From: Pseudomonas sp. Seg1
GTDB lineage: Bacteria; Pseudomonadota; Gammaproteobacteria; Pseudomonadales; Pseudomonadaceae
DNA length: 64,000 bases
Reading direction: 5' to 3'
Assembly (NCBI RefSeq): GCF_018326005.1
Contig: NZ_AP021903.1
Coordinates: 1,242,001 to 1,306,000 of the forward strand
Shown here: piece by piece, positions 1 through 9,106 of the stretch
How positions within the stretch are numbered: the stretch's first letter is position 1
How the letters are laid out: each line of letters opens with the position of its first letter
The notes under the pieces: generated by a model
Database searches by the model: none
What the model saw: only the letters and a program-made list of their open reading frames with translations
Told to the model about the DNA's origin: nothing
Made by a program: the position numbers and the translations under genes

Positions 1-1417
1 CTACAGGTGCAGCCACAAGCGCCCGGCCCAATGCCGGCATCGCCAGGCGAATCTCATCAGCAATGCTGTCAGCCATCGGTCCGACGACAACCTGCAGACT
101 GCCGCCCTTGCCCGGGCGTACAACCGCCATCGCACCCAGCGCTTTCAGATCAGCATCCGATGCCTTGTTGCGATCAACCATCTCCAGGCGCAACCGCGTG
201 GTGCACGCACCGACAGTCACCAGGTTCTCGGCACCGCCCAAGGCTTTGATGTACGCAGCGGCGCGCTCGTTTTCTGTCAGCACAGATTTCTCGGCTGCGG
301 CCACGTCTTCACGGCCCGGCGTTTTCAGATTGAAACGGCGGATACAGAAGTCGAACACCGCGTAATAGATGACCGCATAAGCCAGCCCCACCGGAATCAC
401 CAACCAGCCATTGGTCGAGCGGCCCCAGCCCAGGACCATGTCGATAAAACCGCCGGAGAAGGTGAAGCCGAGGTGAATGTTCAGCGCATTGGTAATCGCC
501 ATCGACAACCCGGTCAGCAGCGCATGCAGCAAATACAACAGCGGCGCCAGAAACATGAAGGCGAATTCGATCGGCTCGGTCACCCCGGTCAAAAACGAAG
601 TCAAAGCCATCGACAGGAAAATCCCGCCCATCACTTTGCGGCGTTCCGGCAGGGCGTTGCGGTACATCGCCAGACACGCCGCCGGCAGGCCGAAGATCAT
701 CATCGGGAACATACCGGTCATGAACTGGCCGCCCTTCGGATCGCCAGCGAAGTAGCGCGACAGGTCACCAGTGACCAGTGCGCCGGTGGTTGGATCAGTG
801 AAGTTGCCGAACACGAACCACGCCATGTTGTTGAGGATGTGGTGCAGGCCAGTGACGATCAGCAAGCGGTTGAACACGCCAAACACGAACGCACCAATGC
901 TGCCGCTTTCCATCATCAAGGCGCCGAAGCTGTTGATGCCGTGCTGGATCGGCGGCCAGATGTAGCCGAACACCACGCCCAACCCGACCGCAGCGAACCC
1001 GGTGACAATCGGTACAAACCGTCGGCCACCAAAGAACGCCAGGTACTCCGGCAGCTTGATGTCCTTGAAGCGGTTGTACAGCGCGCCGGCCATCAAGCCG
1101 CTGACGATCCCGGCGAGCATGCCCATGTTGATGCTCGCGTCGAGCACCTTGAGGGTGGAGATCATCACCAGATAACCGATCACCCCGGCCAGGCCTGCGG
1201 TGCCGTTGTTGTCCTTGGCGAAACCGACGGCGATGCCGATGGCGAAGATCATTGCCAGGTTGGCGAAGATCACTTGGCCGGCATCGTGGATGATCGCGAT
1301 GTTCAGCAGGTCGGTGTCGCCCAGACGCAGTAGCAGGCCGGCGATCGGCAGGATCGCGATCGGCAGCATCAGCGCACGGCCGAGGCGTTGCAGGCCTTCG
1401 ATGAAGAGTTGGTACAT
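1..1417 (-). CDS. nagE: PTS N-acetylglucosamine transporter, IIC-IIB subunit (3' end beyond window)
   Basis: Inner-membrane permease that imports N-acetylglucosamine while phosphorylating it. The reading begins MYQLFIEGLQRLGRALMLPI, typical of the EIIC glucose/GlcNAc family, runs through a long hydrophobic IIC part, and ends in a IIB domain with the phospho-cysteine motif GACTTRLRL. The last visible residues (VVVGPMADSIADEIR and a short tail) are near the usual end of IIB, but no stop is reached, so the gene is cut by the window edge. It is the last gene of the nag operon, 36 bp after nagF, which supplies the IIA, HPr and EI activities it needs. The start is the ATG preceded by an AGGGAG ribosome site. 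Substrate assignment rests on the neighbours nagA and nagB2. Confidence 0.93.
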   Translation of the reverse strand, partial: MYQLFIEGLQRLGRALMLPIAILPIAGLLLRLGDTDLLNIAIIHDAGQVIFANLAMIFAIGIAVGFAKDNNGTAGLAGVIGYLVMISTLKVLDASINMGMLAGIVSGLMAGALYNRFKDIKLPEYLAFFGGRRFVPIVTGFAAVGLGVVFGYIWPPIQHGINSFGALMMESGSIGAFVFGVFNRLLIVTGLHHILNNMAWFVFGNFTDPTTGALVTGDLSRYFAGDPKGGQFMTGMFPMMIFGLPAACLAMYRNALPERRKVMGGIFLSMALTSFLTGVTEPIEFAFMFLAPLLYLLHALLTGLSMAITNALNIHLGFTFSGGFIDMVLGWGRSTNGWLVIPVGLAYAVIYYAVFDFCIRRFNLKTPGREDVAAAEKSVLTENERAAAYIKALGGAENLVTVGACTTRLRLEMVDRNKASDADLKALGAMAVVRPGKGGSLQVVVGPMADSIADEIRLAMPALGRALVAAPV

Positions 1418-1453
1418 GGTGGTTCTCCCTGCTCTTTTATAGAGAGCTTTTTG

Positions 1454-3967
1454 TTAGCGCAGAGGCCAATGTTGGTGGCAGGCATGACGCACCGCTGCGG
1501 CGCTGCTCAGCTTGAGCAGGTCGCGGGCGAGGCGTTGGCATTCGGTTTCGTGCAACTGGCGCACGCGATCCTTGATTTCACCGATCTGCACCGGGCTCAC
1601 CGACAGTTCAGTGACGCCGAGGCCGATCAACACCGGCGTCGCCAGCGGATCCGAGGCGAGGGCGCCGCAGACGCCGACCCAACGCTTGTGCACCGCCGCG
1701 CCTTCACAGGTCATGGCGATCAAACGCAGCAGAGCAGGGTGCAGGGCGTCGACGCGGGCGGCCAGACCGGCGTGATCGCGGTCCATGGCCAGGGTGTATT
1801 GCGACAGATCGTTGGTGCCGATGGAGAGGAAGTCGGCATGTTCGGCCAATTGCTCGGCTTGCAGCGCGGCGGCGGGGACTTCGATCATGACGCCGATTTC
1901 CGGGCGTTGACTGATGTTCAGCTCCAGGCATAACGCCTCGACGCGCTGACGGATGTGCAGCAGTTCGTCGACTTCAGTGACCATCGGTAACAGGATGCGG
2001 CAGCGCTGTAACGGGCTGACTTGCAGCAGCGCGCGCAGTTGCTGGTCGAGGATTTCTGGTCGGGCCTGCGCCAGTCGAATGCCGCGCAAGCCGAGTACCG
2101 GGTTGGCCTCGGCGGGCAGTGGCAAGTAGTCGAGTTGCTTGTCGCCGCCGACGTCGATGGTGCGGATGATCACCGATTTATCGCCCATCGCGTCGATCAC
2201 GGCTTGATAGGCACTGCGCTGTTCTTCGACATCCGGCGCGGTCTGGCGATCAACGAAGAGAAACTCGGTGCGCAGCAGACCGACACCGTCGGCGCCGTTG
2301 GCAAAGGCGTCCGCCGCTTCAGCACTTGAGGCGACGTTGGCGACCACTTCGATCGCCACACCATTGCGCGTTTCCGCCGGCAGATGAGCCTTGGCTTGTT
2401 GAACGTCGCGGCGCTGTTTGCGTTCGAGTTGCGCTTGCTGAACTTCAGCCAGGCGCTCGGTATTCGGTGCCAGTTCGAGGCGCCCACCATCAGCATCAAG
2501 CACCACCGCTTGGCCCTGCGGTTGATCAAGCAATGCTGCACCCAGAGCGACCATGCACGGCAGACCTTTGCCGCGCGCCAGAATCGCCACGTGAGAAGTC
2601 GCGCCGCCCTCGGCCATGCACAATCCGGCGACACCTTGCGCGCTCAGTTGCAGCAGATCCGAGGGGGTAAGTTCATGGGCTGCGACGATGGCGCCGGCCG
2701 GCACGTCGTAATGCCAGGCTTCGCCGAGCAGGGCACGCAGCACCCGTTGCTTGAGGTCGCGCAAGTCGTTGGCGCGTTCGGCCAGCAGCGCGCTACCGGT
2801 GTGCTGGAGCACTTCGCACTGGATATCAATCGACTGACCCCAGGCGTGAGTCGCTGCTGTGCCTTGCTCGATGGATTGTTGTGCGGCGTCGAGCAGGGCC
2901 GGGTCTTCGAGCAGTGCCAGATGCGCAGCGAAGATCGCTTCTTCGTCGGCATTCTTCTGCTTTTTGGCTTGGGTGAGGGTGCTGTCGATTTCGCAGCGAA
3001 CCTGATTCAGTGCGGTGTCGAGGTTTTGCAGTTGCTGTACCGGGTCATGATTGCCTGCATCCACTGGCAAACTGATCGCGTTCAAGCGAAACAGCGGGCC
3101 ACCGACCAGTCCCGGCGCGGCGCAAACGCCGTGCAGAACGCCAGCCTCGGCCGCACGTTTAAGAGGCGCAACACTTACCGGTGCGGCAGCGTGATGGTCA
3201 TCCGGCAAAGCAGTCGCCAATGCCGTGAGCAAGGCTTGCAGCGCGGCTTCGGCGTCCGAACCCTGACAGCTGACCTGCACTTCATCCTGCTCGCCGATCG
3301 CCAGCCCCATCAATCCGATCAGGCTGTTGCACGGCGCCGATTTACCGGCGAAGTGCAACTGCGACTGACTCTTGAAACCTTGCGCGGTCTGCCGAATCAA
3401 CGCGGCAGGGCGCGCATGCAAACCGCCGCGATGAGCAACCAGGACATGTCCATGAACTTCAGGCCCGCCCACCTCTTCAGCATTAGCCGACGAACTGTTG
3501 CGCGCGACGATGTGCAATAGCGGCTCGCCGACTTTTACCGCTTTCAGTGTGATCGGTCGCACCTGAAAATCCTGGCTGTTGGTCAGGATCAACAGGCTGA
3601 CCAGGCTTTTGCATTGCTGACCGACCTTGTCCAGGTCGTAACGCAACAGCGGCTGACCTTTGCTGACGCGTAGGCCTTCCTTGACCAGCATCGAGAAGCC
3701 TTCGCCGTTCAGTTCAACGGTGTCGAGGCCCAGGTGCAGGAGGATTTCTGCGCCATTGTCGGCGCGCACGGTCAACGCATGGCCGGTGCGTGCGACGTGG
3801 ATGATCACGCCGGCGCACGGCGAGTACAGGGTGTCGTTGACGGGATCGATGGCAATGCCATCGCCCATCGCGCCGCTGGCGAACACTGCGTCCGGGACTT
3901 TGGCGAGCGTGAGCACCGGGCCGCTGAGCGGGGCGCTGAGGGTCAGCTCTTTATTGTTGTTGTACAT
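1454..3967 (-). CDS. nagF: Multiphosphoryl transfer protein, fused EIIA(GlcNAc)-HPr-enzyme I
   Basis: Carries phosphate from phosphoenolpyruvate to NagE. The 837 residues hold three PTS modules in order: EIIA (about 1-150, with phospho-His78 in EILLHLGLDT), HPr (about 172-250, His184 in GLHARPA) and enzyme I (about 280-830, His459 in GGATSHVAILARG, with PEP-binding LLRTEFLF further on). The fusion means this operon needs no general PTS proteins, which suits Pseudomonas, where sugar PTS systems are few and self-contained (fruB is the parallel case). It lies 34 bp downstream of nagB2 and 36 bp upstream of nagE. Some annotations call it ptsP, but the nitrogen PTS enzyme of that name starts with a GAF domain, absent here. 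Confidence 0.95.
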   Translation of the reverse strand: MYNNNKELTLSAPLSGPVLTLAKVPDAVFASGAMGDGIAIDPVNDTLYSPCAGVIIHVARTGHALTVRADNGAEILLHLGLDTVELNGEGFSMLVKEGLRVSKGQPLLRYDLDKVGQQCKSLVSLLILTNSQDFQVRPITLKAVKVGEPLLHIVARNSSSANAEEVGGPEVHGHVLVAHRGGLHARPAALIRQTAQGFKSQSQLHFAGKSAPCNSLIGLMGLAIGEQDEVQVSCQGSDAEAALQALLTALATALPDDHHAAAPVSVAPLKRAAEAGVLHGVCAAPGLVGGPLFRLNAISLPVDAGNHDPVQQLQNLDTALNQVRCEIDSTLTQAKKQKNADEEAIFAAHLALLEDPALLDAAQQSIEQGTAATHAWGQSIDIQCEVLQHTGSALLAERANDLRDLKQRVLRALLGEAWHYDVPAGAIVAAHELTPSDLLQLSAQGVAGLCMAEGGATSHVAILARGKGLPCMVALGAALLDQPQGQAVVLDADGGRLELAPNTERLAEVQQAQLERKQRRDVQQAKAHLPAETRNGVAIEVVANVASSAEAADAFANGADGVGLLRTEFLFVDRQTAPDVEEQRSAYQAVIDAMGDKSVIIRTIDVGGDKQLDYLPLPAEANPVLGLRGIRLAQARPEILDQQLRALLQVSPLQRCRILLPMVTEVDELLHIRQRVEALCLELNISQRPEIGVMIEVPAAALQAEQLAEHADFLSIGTNDLSQYTLAMDRDHAGLAARVDALHPALLRLIAMTCEGAAVHKRWVGVCGALASDPLATPVLIGLGVTELSVSPVQIGEIKDRVRQLHETECQRLARDLLKLSSAAAVRHACHQHWPLR

Positions 3968-4001
3968 GGCTCGGTCTCATCAGGTGTGCAGTCATTCGGG
4001 C

Positions 4002-5024
4002 TTAGTGCGTACGCGTAACTTTGCTCAGGTGGCGCGGCTGATCCGGGTCCATGCCACGGGCTACGGCGAGGCCTGCGGCCATCACGTAGAAACTCTGGAT
4101 GGCCAGAATCGGATCAAGGGCCGGGTGTTCGGCGCGGCTCAGGGTCAAGTCGCGTTCGCTCACGTCGTCCGGTGCGGCCAGCAACACGCGGGCGCCGCGC
4201 TGGCGCATTTCTGCCGCGAGGCTCAACAGGCCGGCCTGCTCGGCACCGCGTGGGGCGAAGACCAGCAGCGGGTAGTGTTCGTCGATCAGCGCCATCGGGC
4301 CGTGACGGACCTCGGCGCTGCTGAACGCTTCGGCTTGAATGGCCGAGGTTTCCTTGAATTTCAGCGCCGCCTCTTGGGCGATGGCAAAACCGGCGCCACG
4401 ACCAATGACCATCAGGCGTTCGCAATCGCGCAGTGCTTCGATGGCCACGCTCCAGTCCTGTTGCGCGGCTTCTCGCAGGCCTTCGGGCAGAGCGTTATGA
4501 GCCTGGAGCAATTCGCTGTCTTCTTTCCAGTGCGCGATCAACCGGGCGCTGGCGCTGAGGGTGGCGATAAAGCTTTTGGTCGCGGCGACGCTGCTTTCGG
4601 TACCGGCGAGCAATGGCACGCTGAATTCACACGCAGCTTCCAGTGGCGAATCGGCGGCGTTGACCATCGACACACTGAGCGCGCCACGCTTGCGCAACAG
4701 ACGCAGGCTGTTGACCAGATCCGGGCTCTGACCCGACTGTGAAAAGGCGAACGCGACCTGACCGCTGACTTTCAACGGCGCCTGCTGCATGGTCACCACC
4801 GACATCGGCAACGACGCAACGGGTACGCCCAGTTGCTGCATGGTCAGGTAGGCGAAGTAGCTCGCCGCATGATCGGAACTGCCGCGTGCAACGGTCATCG
4901 CCACTTGCGGTGGCTGACGGCGCAGGCGTCCGGCGATCTCGATCATCTGTGGATCGAGTTGCTCCAGTTGGGCTTGCACGGCCTCGAACGAGGACAGCGC
5001 CTCTTCAAGCATTTTTGAAGTCAA
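4002..5024 (-). CDS. nagB2: SIS-domain glucosamine-6-phosphate deaminase/isomerase (NagB-II, AgaS-like)
   Basis: Probable cytoplasmic enzyme converting glucosamine-6-phosphate to fructose-6-phosphate and ammonia. The 340 residues contain two SIS sugar-isomerase domains: the first with VARGSSDHAASYF and the phosphosugar loop SQSGQSPDLVNSLRLL, the second with VIGRGAGFAIAQEAALKFKE and the conserved EVRHGP. The glutaminase half of GlmS is absent, which is what separates NagB-II/AgaS proteins from GlmS. It overlaps nagA by 20 bp and sits in the position where a classical NagB would be expected. The exact reaction is inferred from family and operon. No classical NagB is seen in this window. Confidence 0.87.
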   Translation of the reverse strand: MTSKMLEEALSSFEAVQAQLEQLDPQMIEIAGRLRRQPPQVAMTVARGSSDHAASYFAYLTMQQLGVPVASLPMSVVTMQQAPLKVSGQVAFAFSQSGQSPDLVNSLRLLRKRGALSVSMVNAADSPLEAACEFSVPLLAGTESSVAATKSFIATLSASARLIAHWKEDSELLQAHNALPEGLREAAQQDWSVAIEALRDCERLMVIGRGAGFAIAQEAALKFKETSAIQAEAFSSAEVRHGPMALIDEHYPLLVFAPRGAEQAGLLSLAAEMRQRGARVLLAAPDDVSERDLTLSRAEHPALDPILAIQSFYVMAAGLAVARGMDPDQPRHLSKVTRTH

Positions 5025-6111
5025 TGTCTTCTCCTTCGACCATGACGGCGGTCAGTGTGAGTGAGCGATCCAGCCGCACGCAGTCGGCCCAGGCGCCTGG
5101 TTCAAGGCGCCCGCGTTCGGTGATGCCGAGGTAGTCGGCGGGGAATTGCGAAAGACGTTGCGAGGCCTCACTGATCGGCAAACCGATCTTCACCAGGTTG
5201 CGCAGGGCCTGATCCATGGTCAGGGTGCTGCCGGCCAGCGTGCCGTCGGGCAGGCGCACGCCGCCCAGGCATTTGGTTACGGTGTGGCTGCCAAGCTTGT
5301 ACTCACCGTCGGGCATGCCGGCGGCAGCGGTCGAATCGGTGACGCAATACAGGCATGGGATCGAACGCAGGGCCACGCGAATGGCGCCGGGATGCACGTG
5401 CAGCAAATCCGGGATCAATTCGGCGAATTTGGCGTGGGCCAGTGCCGCGCCGACGATGCCGGGCTCGCGGTGATGCAGCGGGCTCATGGCGTTGTACAAA
5501 TGGGTGAAGCTGGTGGCACCAGCTTCCAGTGCGGCGACGCCTTCCTCGTAACTGCCGAGGGTGTGGCCGATCTGCATGCGCACGCCACGGCTGCTCAGTT
5601 CTCGGATCAAACCGTCATGGCCGGCGATTTCCGGGGCGATGGTGATCACGCGGATCGGGGCCAGCGCCAGGTATTCTTCGACTTCGGCCATCAACGCGGT
5701 GTGGGCAAAGTTCGGTTGTGCACCGAGTTTGCCGGGATTGATGTACGGGCCTTCGAGGTGCACGCCGAGTACCCGCGCGGCGCCTTGCGGACGCTGTTCG
5801 CAGAATACTCCGACCTCTTTGAGCACACTGGAGATCTCGGCGCTCGGTGCGGTCATGGTCGTGGCCAGCAGCGAGGTGGTGCCGAAGCGCACGTGGGTTT
5901 TGGTGATGGTCTCGAACGCGCTGGCGCCTTCCATGATGTCTTTGCCGCCACCGCCGTGGACATGCAGGTCGATGAAGCCGGGCAGCAGATAGGGCAGGTC
6001 ATTGGTCGCCGGATCGCACGGCACGCCTTCAATCGACACGACTTTGCCGTGTTCGTGGACCAGCCGGCCGCGAATCCAGCCGCTGGCGGTAAGGATGTTG
6101 TCTTCGGACAT
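5005..6111 (-). CDS. nagA: N-acetylglucosamine-6-phosphate deacetylase
   Basis: Removes acetate from GlcNAc-6-phosphate, the first step after PTS uptake. It is an amidohydrolase-fold protein of 368 residues with the metal and substrate signatures LHVHGGGGKD, HLEGPYINPGKLGA, QIGHTLGSYEEG, FTHLYNAMSP and the catalytic Asp in CVTDSTAAAG. The open frame extends much further upstream, but the ATG of MSEDNILTASGW is chosen because it falls just after the nagR stop and matches the family length; the longer frame would read through nagR. The 3' end overlaps nagB2 by 20 bp, implying translational coupling. Confidence 0.95.
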   Translation of the reverse strand: MSEDNILTASGWIRGRLVHEHGKVVSIEGVPCDPATNDLPYLLPGFIDLHVHGGGGKDIMEGASAFETITKTHVRFGTTSLLATTMTAPSAEISSVLKEVGVFCEQRPQGAARVLGVHLEGPYINPGKLGAQPNFAHTALMAEVEEYLALAPIRVITIAPEIAGHDGLIRELSSRGVRMQIGHTLGSYEEGVAALEAGATSFTHLYNAMSPLHHREPGIVGAALAHAKFAELIPDLLHVHPGAIRVALRSIPCLYCVTDSTAAAGMPDGEYKLGSHTVTKCLGGVRLPDGTLAGSTLTMDQALRNLVKIGLPISEASQRLSQFPADYLGITERGRLEPGAWADCVRLDRSLTLTAVMVEGEDIDFKNA

Positions 6112-6134
6112 TTCGGTTCTCGCTTTGGGCCGTT

Positions 6135-6866
6135 TTAGCGGCGCAGCTCTGCAACAAAGTCGTAGTAGTCGTTGCGGCAATAGGTGTCGGTGACTTCGAT
6201 CGGCGTGTTGTCTTCCAGGTAGCCGACCCGGGTCATCAGCAGCATGGCGGTGCCGGGGGCGATGCCGACCAGCGCGGCGAACTCGTCCGAGGCGTTGATC
6301 GCCTGAATGTGCTGAAGGGCGCGGACAATCGGTTTGCCGATGCCGTCGAGGTATTCGTAAAGCGAATCGCCCACCAATTGTGGCTTGGGCATGATCGAGG
6401 CGGGCAGGGTGCTCATCTCGATCGCCATCACCGTGTCGTCGGCTTTGCGCAGGCGTTTCATGCGCGCGACCTTGTCGTTCGGCGACAGGCTCAGGCGGAT
6501 CAATTCTTCGTGGGTCGGCAGGGTGATTTCCCGCTCCAGCCACTGTGAGCTGGGCACAAAACCCTTGAGGCGGAGCATCTCGCTGAAACCCGAAAGGCGT
6601 GACAGCGGTTGTTCCAGGCGTGGCGTAATGAATGTGCCGGAACCCTGCAAGCGACGGATCAGACCTTGATCGAGCAAGACCTCCAGTGCTTTGCGGGCAG
6701 TGACCCGGGAGATGCCGAGCTGTTCACTGAGATTGCGCTCGGATGGCATCGCCTGTTCGGCTTTCCACTGCCCGGCATGAATCGCTGCTTCCAGGTTGCG
6801 CGCCAGTTGCAGGTACAGCGGCGTCGGCTGGGAGTCATCTGGGCGTAGGGCGTGGAAGTCGTTCAT
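6135..6866 (-). CDS. nagR: GntR/HutC-family regulator of the nag operon
   Basis: A 243-residue transcription factor with an N-terminal winged helix (about 15-75, PLYLQLARNLEAAI through ISRVTARKALEVL) and a C-terminal UTRA effector domain (about 95-240). HutC-type regulators next to nag genes usually bind GlcNAc-6-P or GlcN-6-P and repress uptake and catabolism. It is the first gene of the operon, 23 bp before nagA, so it probably regulates its own transcription. The ATG of MNDFHALRPDD is preferred over upstream ATGs because GGAA lies nine bases before it. The exact ligand is inferred. Confidence 0.88.
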   Translation of the reverse strand: MNDFHALRPDDSQPTPLYLQLARNLEAAIHAGQWKAEQAMPSERNLSEQLGISRVTARKALEVLLDQGLIRRLQGSGTFITPRLEQPLSRLSGFSEMLRLKGFVPSSQWLEREITLPTHEELIRLSLSPNDKVARMKRLRKADDTVMAIEMSTLPASIMPKPQLVGDSLYEYLDGIGKPIVRALQHIQAINASDEFAALVGIAPGTAMLLMTRVGYLEDNTPIEVTDTYCRNDYYDFVAELRR

Positions 6867-6922
6867 GTAGGTCATTTCCGGCGCGAGTATAGGATTGTTG
6901 TGGCTCGCTTGTGAGGCGGAAA

Positions 6923-7081
6923 TTAATACCACTTGAATACCATGTCAACGCAGGGAAATGGTTCATGGCCTAATGAAATGGCGGTTTCTAGGGGTGATGG
7001 TTTTAAGTGGTATTAGGGGTGGGCTTTAAAAAGCAAAAGATCGCAGTCTGCGGCAGCGCTTACAGTGGGAAGTGGTATCAA
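6923..7081. promoter_or_regulatory. Candidate NagR operators (repeated AATACCAC/GTGGTATT)
   Basis: Upstream of nagR lie TTAATACCACTTGA at 6923-6936, an adjacent GAATACCATG at 6935-6944, an inverted copy TTAAGTGGTATTAG at 7003-7016, and a further AAGTGGTATCAA at 7070-7081. HutC-family regulators bind short palindromes of this kind. Repetition around the operon start and the GntR regulator beside it suggest autoregulatory operators; binding itself is inferred. Confidence 0.55.
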
Positions 7082-7114
7082 CCCTGTAGGCGCTGCCGCA
7101 GACTGCGATCTTTT
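7035..7114. repeat. REP-type inverted repeat pair
   Basis: Two near-identical arms face each other: 7035-7065 (starting AAAAGATCGCAGTCTGCGGC) and its reverse complement at 7084-7114, 18 bases apart. This GATCGCAG..TGCGGCAGC family is scattered through Pseudomonas genomes. It lies in the space between nagR and the L,D-transpeptidase gene. Confidence 0.8.
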
Positions 7115-7149
7115 GATTTATTTTTTTCGGAGTGACCGGTGGTCAGTCT

Positions 7150-7665
7150 TTACGGGCGAATCTCGATCATCGTGCCATCCGGCACCAGGCCCCAGACTTC
7201 GCGCATGTCCATGTTACGCATGGCGATGCAGCCGTCGGTCCAGTCCAGTGTGTGGAACAGGTCCTCGGGGTTTTCCTCGGTGTCGGGGGTGCCGTGGATC
7301 ATGATCATCCCCCCAGGCTCGACGCCTTCACGCCGGGCGCGTGCCGAATCGCTGATGTTCGGGTAGGAGATGTGCATTGCCAGGTTGAATTTTTCGCTGA
7401 CCTTGCGCCAGTCGATCCAATAGAAACCTTCAGGTGTGCGTTTGTCGCCCTCAATCAGTTTCGGCCCTTTTTTCGCGCCCTTACCCAGGGAAATGCGATA
7501 GGTCTTGAGTGGCTTGCCGTCGACGATCAGCTGCAGTTGATGGGCGGATTTGAGAACCAGAACTTTCTCGATCAGAGGTGTCTTTGACGGCGTCACGGTG
7601 GTCACGAATGACGCTTGCGAGACCGTGACGAATGACAGGCAAAACAGGGCAAGCAACCAACGCAT
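7150..7665 (-). CDS. L,D-transpeptidase-like YkuD protein, exported
   Basis: A 171-residue protein with a Sec signal peptide (MRWLLALFCLSFVTVSQAS, cut near residue 19) and a YkuD catalytic domain. The active-site region shows His124 in MIMIHGTP and Cys146 in DWTDGCIAMRN, matching the HG..(S/T)xGC[IV]xx(R/N) pattern of L,D-transpeptidases. Such enzymes make 3-3 peptidoglycan cross-links or attach proteins to peptidoglycan in the periplasm. Here there is no LysM or other wall-binding domain, as in small YafK/ErfK-like members. It stands alone between repeats. Confidence 0.85.
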   Translation of the reverse strand: MRWLLALFCLSFVTVSQASFVTTVTPSKTPLIEKVLVLKSAHQLQLIVDGKPLKTYRISLGKGAKKGPKLIEGDKRTPEGFYWIDWRKVSEKFNLAMHISYPNISDSARARREGVEPGGMIMIHGTPDTEENPEDLFHTLDWTDGCIAMRNMDMREVWGLVPDGTMIEIRP

Positions 7666-7707
7666 TGAAACGATTCCCCAGGAAGTGACGCAAATATGAC
7701 GTTAAGT

Positions 7708-7740
7708 GTAGAAGCTGCCGCAGGCTGCGATCTTTTGATC
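7708..7740. repeat. Single REP-type element
   Basis: One copy of the GTAGAAGCTGCCGCAGGCTG..GATCTTTTGATC family, the same family as the pair at 7035-7114. It lies between the Nudix and L,D-transpeptidase genes. Confidence 0.65.
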
Positions 7741-7763
7741 TTCTAGCCGGTGCCGTCGCCGGA

Positions 7764-8315
7764 TCAAATAATGACCGGCTGGGCCAGCGGCGGAATCGAT
7801 TCGGAACGAACCGGGTAGGCCTCGGCGCGCCGATCAGCGAAGAAGCATTCTAAGGTACGCCCCACCGTGCGGAAAGCCAGCTCATCCCATGGAATGTCGG
7901 CTTCGTCGAATAGTTGCACTTCGAGGCTCTCGGGGCCGGCGGCGAAATCCAGGTCGACCAGCTCGGCGCGGAAGAACACATGCACCTGACTGATGTGCGG
8001 CACGTCGATCAGCGTATAGATGCTCAGGTTGCGTACCCGGGCGCAGGCTTCCTCGGCGGTTTCGCGGATCGCAGCCTGCTCGATGGTCTCACCGTTTTCC
8101 ATGAAACCAGCGGGCAGCGTCCAGTAACCGAGGCGCGGCTCGATGGCGCGACGGCAGAGCAATACTTTAGAGCCCCAGGTCGCGACACAACCGGCAACGA
8201 TGTTGGGATTCTGATAGTGAATGGTCTGACAGCTGTCACAGACAAATCGCAGCCGCGAGTCGCCTTCGGGAATGCGCTGTGTCACCGGGTTGCCGCACTG
8301 GCTGCAAAATTTCAT
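7764..8315 (-). CDS. Nudix hydrolase with N-terminal zinc ribbon
   Basis: A 183-residue cytoplasmic pyrophosphohydrolase of unknown substrate. The N-terminus has a four-cysteine zinc ribbon (C4, C7, C26, C29) and then a Nudix domain with the box GFMENGETIEQAAIRETAEE at residues 70-89. The architecture recalls NudC (NADH pyrophosphatase), but the SQPWPFPxS motif that follows the box in NudC is missing, so it belongs to the shorter zinc-ribbon Nudix group. It is divergent from the CoA pyrophosphatase gene. Confidence 0.87.
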   Translation of the reverse strand: MKFCSQCGNPVTQRIPEGDSRLRFVCDSCQTIHYQNPNIVAGCVATWGSKVLLCRRAIEPRLGYWTLPAGFMENGETIEQAAIRETAEEACARVRNLSIYTLIDVPHISQVHVFFRAELVDLDFAAGPESLEVQLFDEADIPWDELAFRTVGRTLECFFADRRAEAYPVRSESIPPLAQPVII

Positions 8316-8461
8316 GCTGGGGTTCCTGAATGCTGCGCCTATCTTGGCGTGCAGCGGTGCCGGTCGGCAAGTTGTCGTTTCGCGACATGCTCCGGCGAGG
8401 GGCTTGGGCGGCCGCTATGATTGGTGCATGATGCCGGGTAAGGCACAGATCGAGAACACTC

Positions 8462-9061
8462 ATGCTGGACGAGCTACTGCATCGGGTAAGCAACCACACA
8501 CCGCGCACGCTGGAGACCGACACACGTTTCCCCGAGGCCGCCGTGCTGGTGCCGATCACCCGCAGTGCCGAGCCTGAGCTGGTACTCACTCTGCGTGCCA
8601 GCGGTCTCTCGACCCATGGCGGCGAAGTCGCCTTCCCGGGTGGGCGCCGCGATCCGGAAGACCCTGACCTGATTTTCACCGCCTTGCGTGAAGCCGAAGA
8701 AGAGATTGGCCTGCCGCCGGGACTGGTCGAAGTGATCGGCCCGCTGAGCCCGTTGATCTCTCTGCATGGAATCAAGGTCACACCTTACGTTGGCGTGATC
8801 CCCGATTTTGTCGAGTACCAGCCCAACGACGCGGAAATCGCCGCCGTGTTCAGTGTCCCCCTCGAATTCTTCCGCAAGGATCCCCGCGAACACACCCATC
8901 GCATCGACTATCAGGGCCGTAGCTGGTACGTACCGAGTTATCGCTACGGCGAGTTCAAGATCTGGGGGCTGACGGCGATCATGATCGTCGAGTTGATCAA
9001 TCTGCTCTATGACGCGAAGATTAGTCTGCATCAACCGCCTAAAAGCTTTATTAACACGTAA
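8462..9061 (+). CDS. CoA pyrophosphatase, Nudix family
   Basis: A 199-residue Nudix hydrolase. The stretch LVLTLRASGLSTHGGEVAFP followed by the box GGRRDPEDPDLIFTALREAE (EEIGL) fits the UPF0035 signature of the CoA pyrophosphatase subfamily, which cleaves CoA to 4'-phosphopantetheine and 3',5'-ADP. It is the first of three same-strand genes (this one, gamma-carbonic anhydrase, DUF1289), with 45 bp before the next start. The substrate is inferred from the subfamily motif. Confidence 0.88.
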   Translation: MLDELLHRVSNHTPRTLETDTRFPEAAVLVPITRSAEPELVLTLRASGLSTHGGEVAFPGGRRDPEDPDLIFTALREAEEEIGLPPGLVEVIGPLSPLISLHGIKVTPYVGVIPDFVEYQPNDAEIAAVFSVPLEFFRKDPREHTHRIDYQGRSWYVPSYRYGEFKIWGLTAIMIVELINLLYDAKISLHQPPKSFINT

Positions 9062-9106
9062 GCCATCGTTCGAATGGCCATCCCCGTGAGCCCTGAGGAA
9101 AACAAG

